13,709 nt of DNA from SG8-41 sp044867805 (GCA_044867805.1 JBIOVQ010000100.1:1-13709); one strand, 5' to 3'; counted from the first letter of the stretch, positions 1 through 6,753 are shown. Notes: a model not told the origin generated them from the letters alone. Translations and numbers: made by a program.

Positions 1-149
1 TGATGCTCGAGCACCTCGGCGAGCGGGACGCCGCCCGCCGCCTGATGGGCGCGATCGAGACGGTGACCGGGAAGCGCATCCACACCCCCGACCTCGGCGG
101 CGAGGCAACCACGGAAATCGTCACCGCCGCCGTGTGCGACAGCCTCTAG
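1..149 (+). CDS. Isocitrate/isopropylmalate/tartrate dehydrogenase family protein, C-terminal end only
   Basis: The reading frame enters from outside the window and stops with TAG at 147-149, so only about the last 49 residues are visible. They contain the C-terminal pattern of the decarboxylating NAD-dependent beta-hydroxyacid dehydrogenase family: LEHLGERDAARRLMGAIE, then TPDLGGEATTEIV and a short hydrophobic end. Known members oxidise and decarboxylate isocitrate, 3-isopropylmalate or tartrate/malate. The ending resembles tartrate dehydrogenase-like members as much as LeuB, and the substrate-determining part is missing, so I give no symbol. No convincing U-tract terminator follows; the downstream non-coding stretch is described separately. 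Confidence 0.75.
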   Translation, partial: MLEHLGERDAARRLMGAIETVTGKRIHTPDLGGEATTEIVTAAVCDSL

Positions 150-281
150 CCCGCGTGTTTCACGAGTGGCGGCGCAAGCGGAATTTTGAAGGCCTGCGCG
201 GCGAATGAACGCCGGGGACATGCGGGCTGATTGGTTTTCGGGCATGACGCGGGGTTATCTCAGGTGAATTCGGCCCCACTT

Positions 282-361
282 CAGCCTGTCGGCCCCTCGG
301 TATCCGGGCCCGAGGTGATCCGTTTTGCAGGATCATTCATGGGACCCGGTCCGACAGGCTG
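282..361. repeat. Foldable inverted repeat, predicted three-way junction, in a non-coding stretch
   Basis: The stretch 150-411 has no credible gene. Within it, an 11-base arm at 282-292 is perfectly complementary to 351-361. Inside lie two perfect 6-bp hairpins back to back, 295-300/310-315 and 316-321/330-335. The loop of the first (CCGGG, 304-308) can also pair with CCCGG at 345-349, a possible pseudoknot. A weaker hairpin lies upstream (192-198 with 221-227, and 199-203 with 210-214). The element ends just before the extended -10 at 367-375, so it is probably not in the leader of the next gene. It could be the 3' end of an upstream transcript, a separate RNA or a DNA-level repeat. I recognise no riboswitch class. 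Confidence 0.5.
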
Positions 362-366
362 GCTGC

Positions 367-375
367 TGCTACAAT
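367..375 (+). promoter_or_regulatory. Extended -10 promoter element for the small membrane protein gene
   Basis: The sequence is TGCTACAAT: the TACAAT hexamer matches TATAAT at 5 of 6 positions and has the TGn extension. No good -35 is visible at normal spacing, which fits an extended -10 promoter. Transcription would start near 382, leaving a leader of about 30 bases before the ATG at 412. Confidence 0.5.
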
Positions 376-411
376 AACGAGCACGCGGGGGAATGGCTAC
401 CAGGTAAAAGA

Positions 412-720
412 ATGAAGGATTACGTCCAGTCGTTCGTGGTGATCGGTCTTCTGCTGTTCGGGATCATCGGCATTTCCTACCACATGTTCCGGGACGACGG
501 CTGGATCGAGGCCATCCTCGGGAACGTGTGGGGCGCGACGATCTCGTATCCGCTGATCGTGATCCCCGCCATCATTGCCGCGGCTTTCTTCCTCAGGATG
601 TGGGGCCAGCAGCGCGCCGCCCACGGCACCACCAGCAAGGTGCCGGATGTCCTCATCTGGATATTGATGGGGTTCGGCGCCGTCTTCGTCGGCCGCTGGT
701 TCATGTACGGCACGCTCTAG
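412..720 (+). CDS. Small membrane protein of unknown function, three predicted transmembrane segments
   Basis: This is a 102-residue protein that I do not recognise. Hydrophobic segments at about residues 5-23, 42-62 and 79-97 predict a small integral inner-membrane protein. The loop between the first two segments is short and acidic (RDDGWIEA), and the loop between the second and third is basic (RMWGQQRAAHG), so the positive-inside rule places that second loop in the cytoplasm. The frame stays open upstream, but the ATG at 412 is preferred because hydrophobic sequence begins there and the upstream part is the non-coding inverted repeat plus a promoter. The Shine-Dalgarno match is weak (AGGT). 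There is no operon partner: the next gene is 137 bases away behind a repeat array. Confidence 0.65.
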   Translation: MKDYVQSFVVIGLLLFGIIGISYHMFRDDGWIEAILGNVWGATISYPLIVIPAIIAAAFFLRMWGQQRAAHGTTSKVPDVLIWILMGFGAVFVGRWFMYGTL

Positions 721-742
721 AAGCTATCTGAAAGAGCGCTTC

Positions 743-831
743 AGCCACGGAAACACGCGGAACTACACAGAATTTACCGCTCAACCATAGGGTGGCTTCT
801 CGTCCGTGTAATTCCGTGTGATTCTGTGGCT
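743..831. repeat. Intergenic inverted array of TTCCGTG-type words (family E)
   Basis: A 30-base arm at 743-772 matches the reverse complement of 802-831 at 24 of 30 positions. Each arm is three degenerate copies of a 9-10-base word close to TTCCGTGTG. The outer ends read AGCC and GGCT, and the right end runs into TATTATTTTT. It fills most of the gap before the RidA-family gene. The ends parallel those of the CTTGGCG family at 9167-12323. No function is known to me. Confidence 0.75.
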
Positions 832-857
832 ATTATTTTTCGAGACTGGTTCAAGCC

Positions 858-1211
858 ATGAGCGATTCCATCAAGCGGCATAACCCCGGGCCGGTCCTGT
901 CCCGCGCCGTGGAGCACGGCGGGCTGGTCTACGTCGCCGGCACGACGGCCGACAACAAGAGCGCCTCCTGCAAGGCGCAAACCGAGGAAGTGCTGAAGAA
1001 GATCGACGCCGCCCTGGCGGCGGCAGGCAGCAGCAAGTCGAAGATCCTGTGGGCCCAGGTCTGGCTGCCCGACATCCGCGAGAAGGACCAGATGGACGCG
1101 GCCTGGAAGGCCTGGGTGGACCCCGACAACAAGCCGGTGCGCGCCTGCGTCGAAGCCCGTCTCGCCACCCCGGACACGCGAGTGGAGATCATGGTCACAG
1201 CGGCGAAGTAG
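858..1211 (+). CDS. RidA family protein (YjgF/YER057c/UK114)
   Basis: At 117 residues this is the usual length for a RidA/UK114 trimeric cytosolic enzyme. Family features are HGGLVYVAGTTADN near residues 20-33, the Q-T-E-E-V-L-K-K-I-D helix at 41-50, and the signature PVRACVEARL around 93-102. R95 is at the place of the arginine that binds the carboxylate of imine/enamine substrates in RidA. Archetypal RidA hydrolyses the reactive 2-aminoacrylate made by PLP-dependent dehydratases. This sequence is divergent (VTAAK ending), so it may belong to another Rid subgroup with unknown substrate. The gene is alone, between repeat array E and a stop-codon hairpin. No clear Shine-Dalgarno is visible. 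Confidence 0.85.
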   Translation: MSDSIKRHNPGPVLSRAVEHGGLVYVAGTTADNKSASCKAQTEEVLKKIDAALAAAGSSKSKILWAQVWLPDIREKDQMDAAWKAWVDPDNKPVRACVEARLATPDTRVEIMVTAAK

Positions 1212-1224
1212 CACTTCGCCGCTG
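1198..1224 (+). terminator. Perfect 12-bp hairpin over the ridA-family stop codon
   Basis: Bases 1198-1209 are perfectly complementary to 1213-1224, leaving a three-base loop (AGC). The TAG stop at 1209-1211 is at the stem-loop boundary. No U-run follows, so this is not a canonical intrinsic terminator. It may protect the 3' end or terminate in both directions between the converging ridA-family and DGQHR genes. Confidence 0.5.
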
Positions 1225-1225
1225 A

Positions 1226-1260
1226 GTGAGTCGAATCACGACTCACGAATCACAATTCAC
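1226..1260. repeat. Heptamer array, GTGAATC word (family A, copy 1)
   Basis: Five consecutive 7-base units are present: GTGAGTC, then GAATCAC, GACTCAC, GAATCAC and AATTCAC. The first is in inverted orientation to the rest, so 1226-1233 and 1239-1246 form a perfect 8-bp inverted repeat. The array lies in the gap between two converging genes, right after the stop-codon hairpin. The same word recurs at 6743-6827. Confidence 0.75.
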
Positions 1261-1274
1261 GCCTTTCTAGGAAG

Positions 1275-2411
1275 CTAGGCGCCGCCGCCCCGGCCGCGGG
1301 CCTGGACCTCGATATTGGCCATCTTGGCGAGGTCGCGGTGCAGGCGGGCGACCCGCTCGATCTGGCCCTTGGCGGGGAATCGCTCGTAGAAGCCTTCGAT
1401 GCGGAACTCGCGCGCCCGCTCGGTCCAGGGCGCGAGGCGCTTTTCCCACCGCGCCTGCCGCCCGTCCGCGGGATCCGCGTCGGTGCGCGCCAGGTCGGCG
1501 CACACCCGGATCATGGCCTTCAGGGTGACCGGCTTGGTGACCATGTAGTTGGGGTGTCCCCAGGCGTTGACCCAGACCTTCTGGCAGGCCTTGAGGAAGT
1601 CGCGCACGATGGCGTAGTAGCGGTCGGTTTCCCGCGTCGCGTGGCCCGAGCGCTGTATCTTGCGCCACTCCCCGCTGATCCAGCGGTGCAGCTCGTTGAA
1701 CAGCTCCGCCTGCAGTATCCACTTCTCCTGCTGGCTCCGCCCGCCGAGGCGGTTGATGCGGTACTTGAGCGGGCTGTCGCCTTCGCGATAGAGCTTGTCC
1801 ACCAGGCGCGCCGCGAAGCGCCGGTCGGGATCGGCCCAGGAGATGCGCTCGTAGAGGTCGACGAGGTGGCTCTTGTTGATGCGCGTCGGCGTGGAATTGA
1901 TGATGACGAACATCTCCGCGGCGAAGTCCTCGCTGCGCCCGTCGAAGATCACGCACGGCACGTTGATGTTATTGCCCTCGCCCGGGCGCTCCCGCAGGTA
2001 GAAGTTCAGCGCGGCGAGACGGTGCTGGCCGTCGATGATGTAGAACTTGGAGCCGGGCTCCTGCAGCTGGCCCACGCTTTGCTCGTTGCCGAGCGGCTGG
2101 AAGGTGAGCTTTTCGTTGGTGAACAGCAGCACCGTCCCCGGAATGGGAGGCTGGCCGACCGCCATCTCGTAGAAATTCTTGAGCGCACGCACCTTGGCGC
2201 GCGAGAGCTGGCGCTGGAACGCGGCGTCGTTGTGCTCGATCCGGGCGATGAACTGGGCGATCTCGTCGCTCTGGGAGATCACCTGCGGGGCAATCTGCTC
2301 CCCTTCGCCGTAATAGCGGCTGATGAAGCGTACCCGGGCGAGCACGTCCTTCGCCGGGTAGCTCACGAAATAGAAGATCCCGTCCTTCTGTCGGATACGC
2401 GTGGCAAGCAT
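1275..2411 (-). CDS. DGQHR domain-containing protein, related to DndB
   Basis: This 378-residue protein carries the hallmark DGQHR at residues 127-131 within YIIDGQHRLAAL, followed by the conserved block FVIINSTPTRINKSHLVDL near 168-186. The DGQHR fold is ParB/Srx-like. The best known member is DndB, the repressor linked to DNA phosphorothioation, but many stand-alone members exist with no assigned role. No dnd, pbe or restriction genes are visible here, so this copy is an orphan and its partner or target is unknown. The C-terminal part is rich in Arg/Lys and ends in RGRGGGA, which could suit nucleic-acid contact (inference). ATG at 2411 is the first start after a -10-like TAGAAT; the Shine-Dalgarno is poor (AGTAGG). 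Confidence 0.8.
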   Translation of the reverse strand: MLATRIRQKDGIFYFVSYPAKDVLARVRFISRYYGEGEQIAPQVISQSDEIAQFIARIEHNDAAFQRQLSRAKVRALKNFYEMAVGQPPIPGTVLLFTNEKLTFQPLGNEQSVGQLQEPGSKFYIIDGQHRLAALNFYLRERPGEGNNINVPCVIFDGRSEDFAAEMFVIINSTPTRINKSHLVDLYERISWADPDRRFAARLVDKLYREGDSPLKYRINRLGGRSQQEKWILQAELFNELHRWISGEWRKIQRSGHATRETDRYYAIVRDFLKACQKVWVNAWGHPNYMVTKPVTLKAMIRVCADLARTDADPADGRQARWEKRLAPWTERAREFRIEGFYERFPAKGQIERVARLHRDLAKMANIEVQARGRGGGA

Positions 2412-2486
2412 GGCCTACTGGTCCCGTTATGGATCCCGCACCGCTCAACCGGGGGCGGCCCCCGCCAGGAGGGCCGCCAGACTAGC

Positions 2487-2492
2487 ATTCTA
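2487..2492 (-). promoter_or_regulatory. Possible -10 element (TAGAAT) for the DGQHR gene
   Basis: On the minus strand the sequence reads CCGCTAGAATGCTAG. TAGAAT matches TATAAT at 5 of 6 positions and lies about 75 bases before the ATG. No good -35 is seen at 16-18 bases. The -10 overlaps a small palindrome (CTAG-4-CTAG, 2482-2493). The rest of 2412-2677 shows nothing else I can name. Confidence 0.35.
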
Positions 2493-2677
2493 GCGGTTTG
2501 GGGGCAGCGGCGCGACCAAGCCGGTCCGGGAGGGAGTCCGACGGGAGGGGTGCCCGGTGCCGTTCCAACCATGTCTCGAAATGCCGCCGGCATCGGGCCC
2601 CGAACGGCACTGCCCTTCAATACAGCGGCATGTACCGGCGCGGCAGGTTGGAAGGGCACCAGCACGCCGTCATACGA

Positions 2678-2701
2678 CCCGCGCGCCGGAGGTCGCGCGG
2701 G
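2678..2701 (-). terminator. GC-rich hairpin downstream of the DUF1501 gene
   Basis: CCCGCGCG at 2678-2685 pairs perfectly with CGCGCGGG at 2694-2701 across an 8-base loop. It starts 6 bases after the DUF1501 stop codon on the minus strand. No U-tract follows, so termination by this hairpin alone is uncertain. Confidence 0.35.
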
Positions 2702-2707
2702 CCGGGG

Positions 2708-3859
2708 TCAGGCTTTGATCACGTCGAGGGGTGCAAAACGGCCCTTGAGGGCGCGCGCGGAGTCCGTGCCCCACCAGCCTTCGAGCACGGTGGCATAGAG
2801 GTCGCGGAAATCCACCGCGTACGGCAGGTTGCCGCCGCCGTCCAGGCGCGTCAGCGCAGGGGGCTGCCCGTAGAGCCCGCCCTTCACCTTTCCCCCCAGC
2901 AGGAACTGGGCGCTCGCCGTGCCGTGGTCGGTGCCGTTGGAGCCGTTCTCCCGGGGACGGCGTCCGAATTCGGCATAGGTCATGACCAGCGTCGAGTCCC
3001 AGCGTCCCAGCTCCACCAGGGCGAGACGCAGCGCCGCCAGCCCTCCGGCGAGGTCCTTCAGCAAGCGGGCATGGATCGCGGGCTGGCCGCTGTGCGTATC
3101 GAAGCCGTTCAGCGAAACCTTGATCGCCGCGACTCCCGACCGCGCGGAGACCACCTGGGCCGCGGTGCGCACCGCATTGCCGAAGGGCGTGCGGGGAAAC
3201 TCCGTGGTGAAGACGTGATCGCTGGCGAGGCCCGCCGCGGCCTGCACGATATCCTGCTCGACGCGCAGCACGTGGCCGAGCGCGGTATTGCGCGCCGCCG
3301 CGGCCGGCGCGGCGAGCCGGGCCTGGCGCAGGAACTGCCGGGTGTTGGTCAGCGCGATAGCGCGCGCCCCGCCGCCGGCGAAAGGCCCCAATTCCGCGCT
3401 GCCGACGATCACCGCGTCGGCGGCGAAGGATTTCGGCGTCGGCGCTACCGCGAACGCCCGCGTGAGCCAGCCCTCGCCGAGATACTCGCTGCTCTTCGAC
3501 CCGGTATCCCAGATCTCGATCGAGCGGAAATGGGAAAGATTCGGCTCGGGGTAGCCGACGCCCTCCACGATGGCCAGCTCGCGGCCCTTCCAGATCCCCA
3601 TCAGGGGCTCGAGCGCGGGATGCAGCCCGGCGCGCTGATCGAGCTGGAGCACCGTGTCCCGTTGGATGGCCAGGCGCGGCCTCAGGGAATAATAGGCGTA
3701 ATCGGCATACGGCACGACCGTGTTGAGGCCGTCGTTGCCGCCTTTCAGCTCCACCAGGATCAGCAGGCGGTCGTAGCCCGACCGGGCAAATGCGGGTCGA
3801 GGCAGCACCGCCGTCACCGCGGCAGCCCCCAACGTGTTCAGAAACTCTCTTCTATCCAT
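2708..3859 (-). CDS. DUF1501 domain-containing exported protein
   Basis: The protein has 383 residues. The N-terminus MDRREFLNTLGAAAVTAV followed by PAFARS is a signal peptide with a Tat-like RREFL motif, so export to the periplasm is likely. The mature part has the DUF1501 pattern: ELKGGNDGLNTVVPY near 37-51, GLHPAL, LSHFRS, FDTHSGQ, AEFGRRPRENGSNGTDHGT and a closing VDFRDLYATVLEGWWG. DUF1501 is distantly related to the alkaline phosphatase/sulfatase fold, but its substrate is unknown. It lies downstream of a DUF1800 gene; the two families commonly occur as a pair, implying joint action in the cell envelope. The 94-base gap between them is occupied by heptamer array B. The Shine-Dalgarno is weak (GGGAC). 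Confidence 0.88.
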   Translation of the reverse strand: MDRREFLNTLGAAAVTAVLPRPAFARSGYDRLLILVELKGGNDGLNTVVPYADYAYYSLRPRLAIQRDTVLQLDQRAGLHPALEPLMGIWKGRELAIVEGVGYPEPNLSHFRSIEIWDTGSKSSEYLGEGWLTRAFAVAPTPKSFAADAVIVGSAELGPFAGGGARAIALTNTRQFLRQARLAAPAAAARNTALGHVLRVEQDIVQAAAGLASDHVFTTEFPRTPFGNAVRTAAQVVSARSGVAAIKVSLNGFDTHSGQPAIHARLLKDLAGGLAALRLALVELGRWDSTLVMTYAEFGRRPRENGSNGTDHGTASAQFLLGGKVKGGLYGQPPALTRLDGGGNLPYAVDFRDLYATVLEGWWGTDSARALKGRFAPLDVIKA

Positions 3860-3880
3860 GAGCGTCCCGCATTCGCCAAG

Positions 3881-3960
3881 GCGGAAGGCGAAGGTCGAAA
3901 GTCGGAAGGAAAAACCGCAGGTCGGATACTTTCGCCTTTCGACTTCCGACTTTCTACTTC
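3881..3960. repeat. Heptamer inverted array, GTCGAAA/GTCGGAA word (family B)
   Basis: The left arm, 3881-3908, is four 7-base units: GCGGAAG, GCGAAGG, TCGAAAG, TCGGAAG. The right arm, 3926-3960, read on the minus strand, is five: GAAGTAG, AAAGTCG, GAAGTCG, AAAGGCG, AAAGTAT. The arms can pair; 3894-3908 against 3943-3957 differ at one position. The array lies between DUF1800 and DUF1501, and the DUF1800 stop codon (TAG, 3956-3954) is part of the right arm. Confidence 0.8.
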
Positions 3961-5417
3961 AACTGATACACCGGATCCTGCGTGAGCTGCCGTATCAGGT
4001 CCATGCGATCCAATCCCGGCAGCGGCTCGTTGACCGGGGCTGCCGCCAGGATCACGCGCTGGACGGCCTCCGGGCCGCGGCCGTCGAACTGTCCCAGCCA
4101 GCGGCCGCCGTCGAACTGGATTTCCATCATGGCGCGGATGAAGCGCTCGCGATTCTCCTGCTGGCGGGCCGTTGCCATGGGGTTACTCCCGCCCATCGCC
4201 GCGGCCAGCATGGGCCTCAGCTCCTCGGTCCGGAACAGGCGCTCCAGAAAGGTTTTCCGCGCGAGCAGTGTCGTCGAATTGATCCAGGCCTCGCCCCCCG
4301 CCCAGCCCTTGACGTTGGGCGGCGCGAACAACGCCTGGCCGAGCTGACTGGTCGTGACTACGAACGGCATGACGTCCCCCGTGGTGAACTGGAACTGCCG
4401 CAGGGTGCCGACGACGATATCGACCGGGGACTTGATCAGCGCCGCGCGGTTGTGCCGGGCGTAGAAAGCGTCCGAGACGAGGAGCGCGCGCAGCGCGGTC
4501 CTGATGTCGTAGCCGGAGTCGCGGAAGAGGCGCGCGATGCGCCGCACCTCCGCGGGGTCGGGCCGAAGGGAGACGAACTCGCGCCACAGCTTCGCGACGA
4601 TGAGCTCCGCGGTCCGGGGCTGGGCGAGCAGGATGTCGAGCACGGCGTCGCCGTCCAGGTTGCCGGTGCGGCCGAGCACGGTCTTCGTCCCGTCGTCGTG
4701 CAGCAGGCGGCGGAACATGAATTCGCCGGTGTCGATGTCGATGCTCCAGCCGGTGAACGCGCGCGCCGCCTCCTTGATGTCGTGCTCGGTGTAGTTGCCC
4801 TCCCCCAGCGTGAACAGCTCCATGACCTCGCGGGCGAAGTTCTCGTTCGGCTGGCCCTTGCGGTTGGACGCGCTGTCGAGGTAGACCACCATCGCCGGAT
4901 CGCGCGCCACCGCCCGCAGCATTTCGCCGAAGTTGCCGAACGCATGCTGCCGCAGCAGCACGTTCTGGCGGTACATCAATTGAGGCGAGCGCACTTTGCG
5001 CACGCTCGACACGAAATGGTTGTGCCAGAACAGCGTCATCCTCTCGTTGAGGGGGGACGCCGTCGTGAGCATCTCGGCAAGCCACCACGACTGCAGCTCG
5101 AACGCCTTCTGGAAGATCTCGCGCACGGCGAGCTTGCGCTCTTCGGCGCTCATGCTTCTGAAGCGGCGCGGCGACTCGAACCCGGCCGCCCACGCCGGCG
5201 GCGGCGTCGCCGCGGGTCGCCCGGCGCCGGCGAGCAGGCGGTCCACCGCCTGTTCGCGGGTGAGGCCCGCGTAGGGGTCGATCTCCGCGGGTGTAGCGGA
5301 GAAGCCGGTGCGATTCAGCAGGTGCCGGGCGTCGTCGAAGCCCAGCGGCGCGCCCGCCGCATGCGCGAACGATGCGGACGAGCTGCCGAGGACGGCGAGA
5401 AGCACCAGGCGATACAT
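3954..5417 (-). CDS. DUF1800 domain-containing exported protein
   Basis: The protein has 487 residues. A Sec-type signal peptide is visible (MYRLVLLAVLGSSSASFAHA, cleavage about residue 20). The DUF1800 features follow: DARHLLNRTGFSATPAEI near 29-46, MTLFWHNHFVSS with FWHNHF at 130-135, RQNVLLRQHAFGNFGEML, NENFAREVMELFTLGEG, and IKEAARAFTGW. The family's biochemical role is unknown; members are exported and usually paired with DUF1501 proteins, as here. Length is normal. The gene probably belongs to one minus-strand unit with the small secreted protein upstream and DUF1501 downstream. Its stop codon is formed by the terminal word of repeat array B, so the last codons (VYQLK) may have been reshaped by the array. 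Confidence 0.88.
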   Translation of the reverse strand: MYRLVLLAVLGSSSASFAHAAGAPLGFDDARHLLNRTGFSATPAEIDPYAGLTREQAVDRLLAGAGRPAATPPPAWAAGFESPRRFRSMSAEERKLAVREIFQKAFELQSWWLAEMLTTASPLNERMTLFWHNHFVSSVRKVRSPQLMYRQNVLLRQHAFGNFGEMLRAVARDPAMVVYLDSASNRKGQPNENFAREVMELFTLGEGNYTEHDIKEAARAFTGWSIDIDTGEFMFRRLLHDDGTKTVLGRTGNLDGDAVLDILLAQPRTAELIVAKLWREFVSLRPDPAEVRRIARLFRDSGYDIRTALRALLVSDAFYARHNRAALIKSPVDIVVGTLRQFQFTTGDVMPFVVTTSQLGQALFAPPNVKGWAGGEAWINSTTLLARKTFLERLFRTEELRPMLAAAMGGSNPMATARQQENRERFIRAMMEIQFDGGRWLGQFDGRGPEAVQRVILAAAPVNEPLPGLDRMDLIRQLTQDPVYQLK

Positions 5418-5442
5418 CGTCGTTCAGGGGGGTCCGGCAAGC

Positions 5443-5541
5443 TCAACCTTGCTGCTTGGAGCGCTTGTCGCGCCGCTGGTCTCCCTTCTCTTTCAGCTCC
5501 CGGCACCTTTCCGGGTTTTCCTTGCACCACCGACTCGTCAC
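5443..5541 (-). CDS. Possible very small basic protein or frameshifted remnant (CKENPERC motif)
   Basis: The frame opens at GTG 5541 and stops with TGA at 5445-5443, giving 32 residues. It contains WCKENPERCRELKEKGDQ followed by a basic RRDKRSKQQG end. The Cys-x6-Cys spacing and the charged composition look like real protein. It lies 10 bases beyond the stop of the small secreted protein and 25 bases before the DUF1800 start, all on the same strand. No Shine-Dalgarno precedes the GTG, and the frame is also open upstream through the end of the neighbouring gene. It might therefore be a C-terminal extension lost by a frameshift, or chance. Confidence 0.35.
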   Translation of the reverse strand: MTSRWCKENPERCRELKEKGDQRRDKRSKQQG

Positions 5542-5551
5542 CGATTTGAAG

Positions 5552-5827
5552 CTAGCGTCGGTAGATTTCGCGATCGGCCCGATCGACGTCCTGCCGCAGA
5601 TCGCGGCGCTCCTGGTCGGTCAGCCGCTGCTGGTGGCGCTTGCCGTGCTCGACCCGCTTGTCGCCGTCGCGCCGGGCCGGTGGAGGGCCTTTCTTCACCG
5701 GTTGATTTTGCGCCTGCATACGCGGGCCGGGGCCCTGCCGCCAGTCGCGAGCGCCCGCCGCGGGCGCCGCGAGCACGGCGCCCGCCAGAAAGGTCAGCAG
5801 CAACGTTCTTGCGAGGTCTCTGTGCAC
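5552..5827 (-). CDS. Small exported charged protein, function unknown
   Basis: About 91 residues from the GTG at 5827. The Shine-Dalgarno decides the start: AGGA lies six bases before this GTG, whereas the ATG five codons upstream (5842) has none. The N-terminus (TLLLTFLAGAVLAAPAAGA) is a clear signal peptide. The mature protein is Gln/Arg/Asp-rich with KKGPPPARRDGDKRVEHG, then a helical QQRLTDQERRDLRQDVDRAD and a final REIYRR. Small betaproteobacterial secreted proteins with a similar L(S/T)xxERRxLRxDI...Y ending exist, but I know of no assigned function. It heads the probable operon with DUF1800 and DUF1501. Confidence 0.6.
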   Translation of the reverse strand: MHRDLARTLLLTFLAGAVLAAPAAGARDWRQGPGPRMQAQNQPVKKGPPPARRDGDKRVEHGKRHQQRLTDQERRDLRQDVDRADREIYRR

Positions 5828-5944
5828 TTGTATTCCTGCCATCGGGCTACCGCGTTGCAGGGGCTCATTATCGCATCACGCTCGACCAACCAACGCATCC
5901 TCCCCCTCCCGCAGGCCACGCGGGCTCGTGTTTTTTGTAACAAT

Positions 5945-5974
5945 TTGTTTCCCGGTGGGTCCAGGCAATAGACT
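5945..5974 (+). promoter_or_regulatory. Possible sigma-70 promoter upstream of ompR
   Basis: TTGTTT at 5945-5950 and TAGACT at 5969-5974 are separated by 18 bases, a moderate match. It sits in the divergent gap between the small secreted protein and ompR. Directly upstream, the AT-rich TGTAACAATTTG could bind an OmpR-type regulator, for example in autoregulation (inference only). Confidence 0.35.
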
Positions 5975-6021
5975 CTTACAAAGATCCCTCCGGCCGCCTC
6001 CCGAGCCGCTACCATTGCGCC

Positions 6022-6753
6022 ATGTCCGAGACCAGGACCAGGGTTCTCGTCGTAGATGACGACGCCCGGCTGCGCGACCTGCTCAACCGCTATCTGAGCG
6101 AGCAGGGCATGGCGGTGCGCGCGGTGCACGACGCGAACGAGATGAACCGGCAGCTCGCGCGCGAGCGCTACGATCTCATGATCCTCGACCTGATGCTGCC
6201 GGGGGAGGACGGGCTCTCGATCTGCCGGCGGCTGCGCGGCGGCGGCGAGAACATGCCGATCATCATGCTCACGGCGAAAGGCGATGACGTGGAGCGCATC
6301 GTGGGGCTCGAAATCGGCGCGGACGACTACGTTCCCAAGCCGTTCAATCCCCGCGAGCTCCTCGCCCGGATACAGGCGGTGCTGCGGCGCCGCCCGCCTG
6401 TCCCGCCGCCCGGCGCCCCGGCCACGGAGCCCCAGGTCGTGGAGTTCGGCGCGTTTCGTTTCAACCTCGCGGCGCGCAACCTGACCAAGAGCGGCAGCGA
6501 TGTTCCTCTGACCACCGGAGAGTTTGCGCTGCTCAAGGTCCTGGTCATGCACCCGCGCGCACCGCTGTCCCGCGACAAGCTGATGGAGCTGGCCCGGGGC
6601 CGTGAATTCGGCGCTTTCGACCGCTCCATCGACGTGCAGGTGTCGCGGCTGCGCAAGCTGATCGAGGCGGACCCCTCCAAGCCCGCTTTTATCCAGACGG
6701 TGTGGGGGTTCGGCTACGTCTTTATCCCTGACGGGAAAGCCAGTGAATCGTGA
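6022..6753 (+). CDS. ompR: OmpR-family response regulator, close to OmpR
   Basis: At 243 residues it is close to enterobacterial OmpR in length and sequence. The receiver domain (about 6-125) has the acidic pocket D12-D14, phospho-acceptor D56 within LDLMLPGEDGLSICRRLR, T84 in LTAKGDD, and K106 in DDYVPKPFNPRELLARI. A winged-helix DNA-binding domain (about 140-238) contains FALLKVLVMHPRAPLSRDKL, RSIDVQVSRLRKLIE and the closing QTVWGFGYVFIPDG. It should be phosphorylated by the EnvZ-like kinase encoded 75 bases downstream and control envelope or osmotic genes; the actual regulon cannot be inferred. The TGA stop lies inside the second unit of heptamer array A, and the array separates the two genes. 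No clear Shine-Dalgarno is seen. Confidence 0.93.
   Translation: MSETRTRVLVVDDDARLRDLLNRYLSEQGMAVRAVHDANEMNRQLARERYDLMILDLMLPGEDGLSICRRLRGGGENMPIIMLTAKGDDVERIVGLEIGADDYVPKPFNPRELLARIQAVLRRRPPVPPPGAPATEPQVVEFGAFRFNLAARNLTKSGSDVPLTTGEFALLKVLVMHPRAPLSRDKLMELARGREFGAFDRSIDVQVSRLRKLIEADPSKPAFIQTVWGFGYVFIPDGKASES

Noticed and set aside
282..361. Integron attC site or tRNA as an explanation for the inverted repeat
   Set aside because: No attC core sites and no integron gene are visible; the 11-bp outer stem and two hairpins do not fit a cloverleaf with acceptor, anticodon and T arms.
2451..2463. GGGGG-CGG-CCCCC hairpin upstream of the DGQHR gene
   Set aside because: The stem is only five G/C pairs in GC-rich sequence with no tract of T; too weak to call a terminator.
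1338..2798. Long open frame of 486 codons on the plus strand opposite the DGQHR gene
   Set aside because: It is an antisense shadow in GC-rich sequence, with Arg/Ala/Pro/His-rich composition and no motifs; the minus-strand protein has clear family signatures.
3834..5549. Long open frame of 571 codons on the plus strand opposite DUF1800
   Set aside because: Low-complexity Arg/His/Gln-rich translation, while the minus strand encodes a complete DUF1800 protein with signal peptide.
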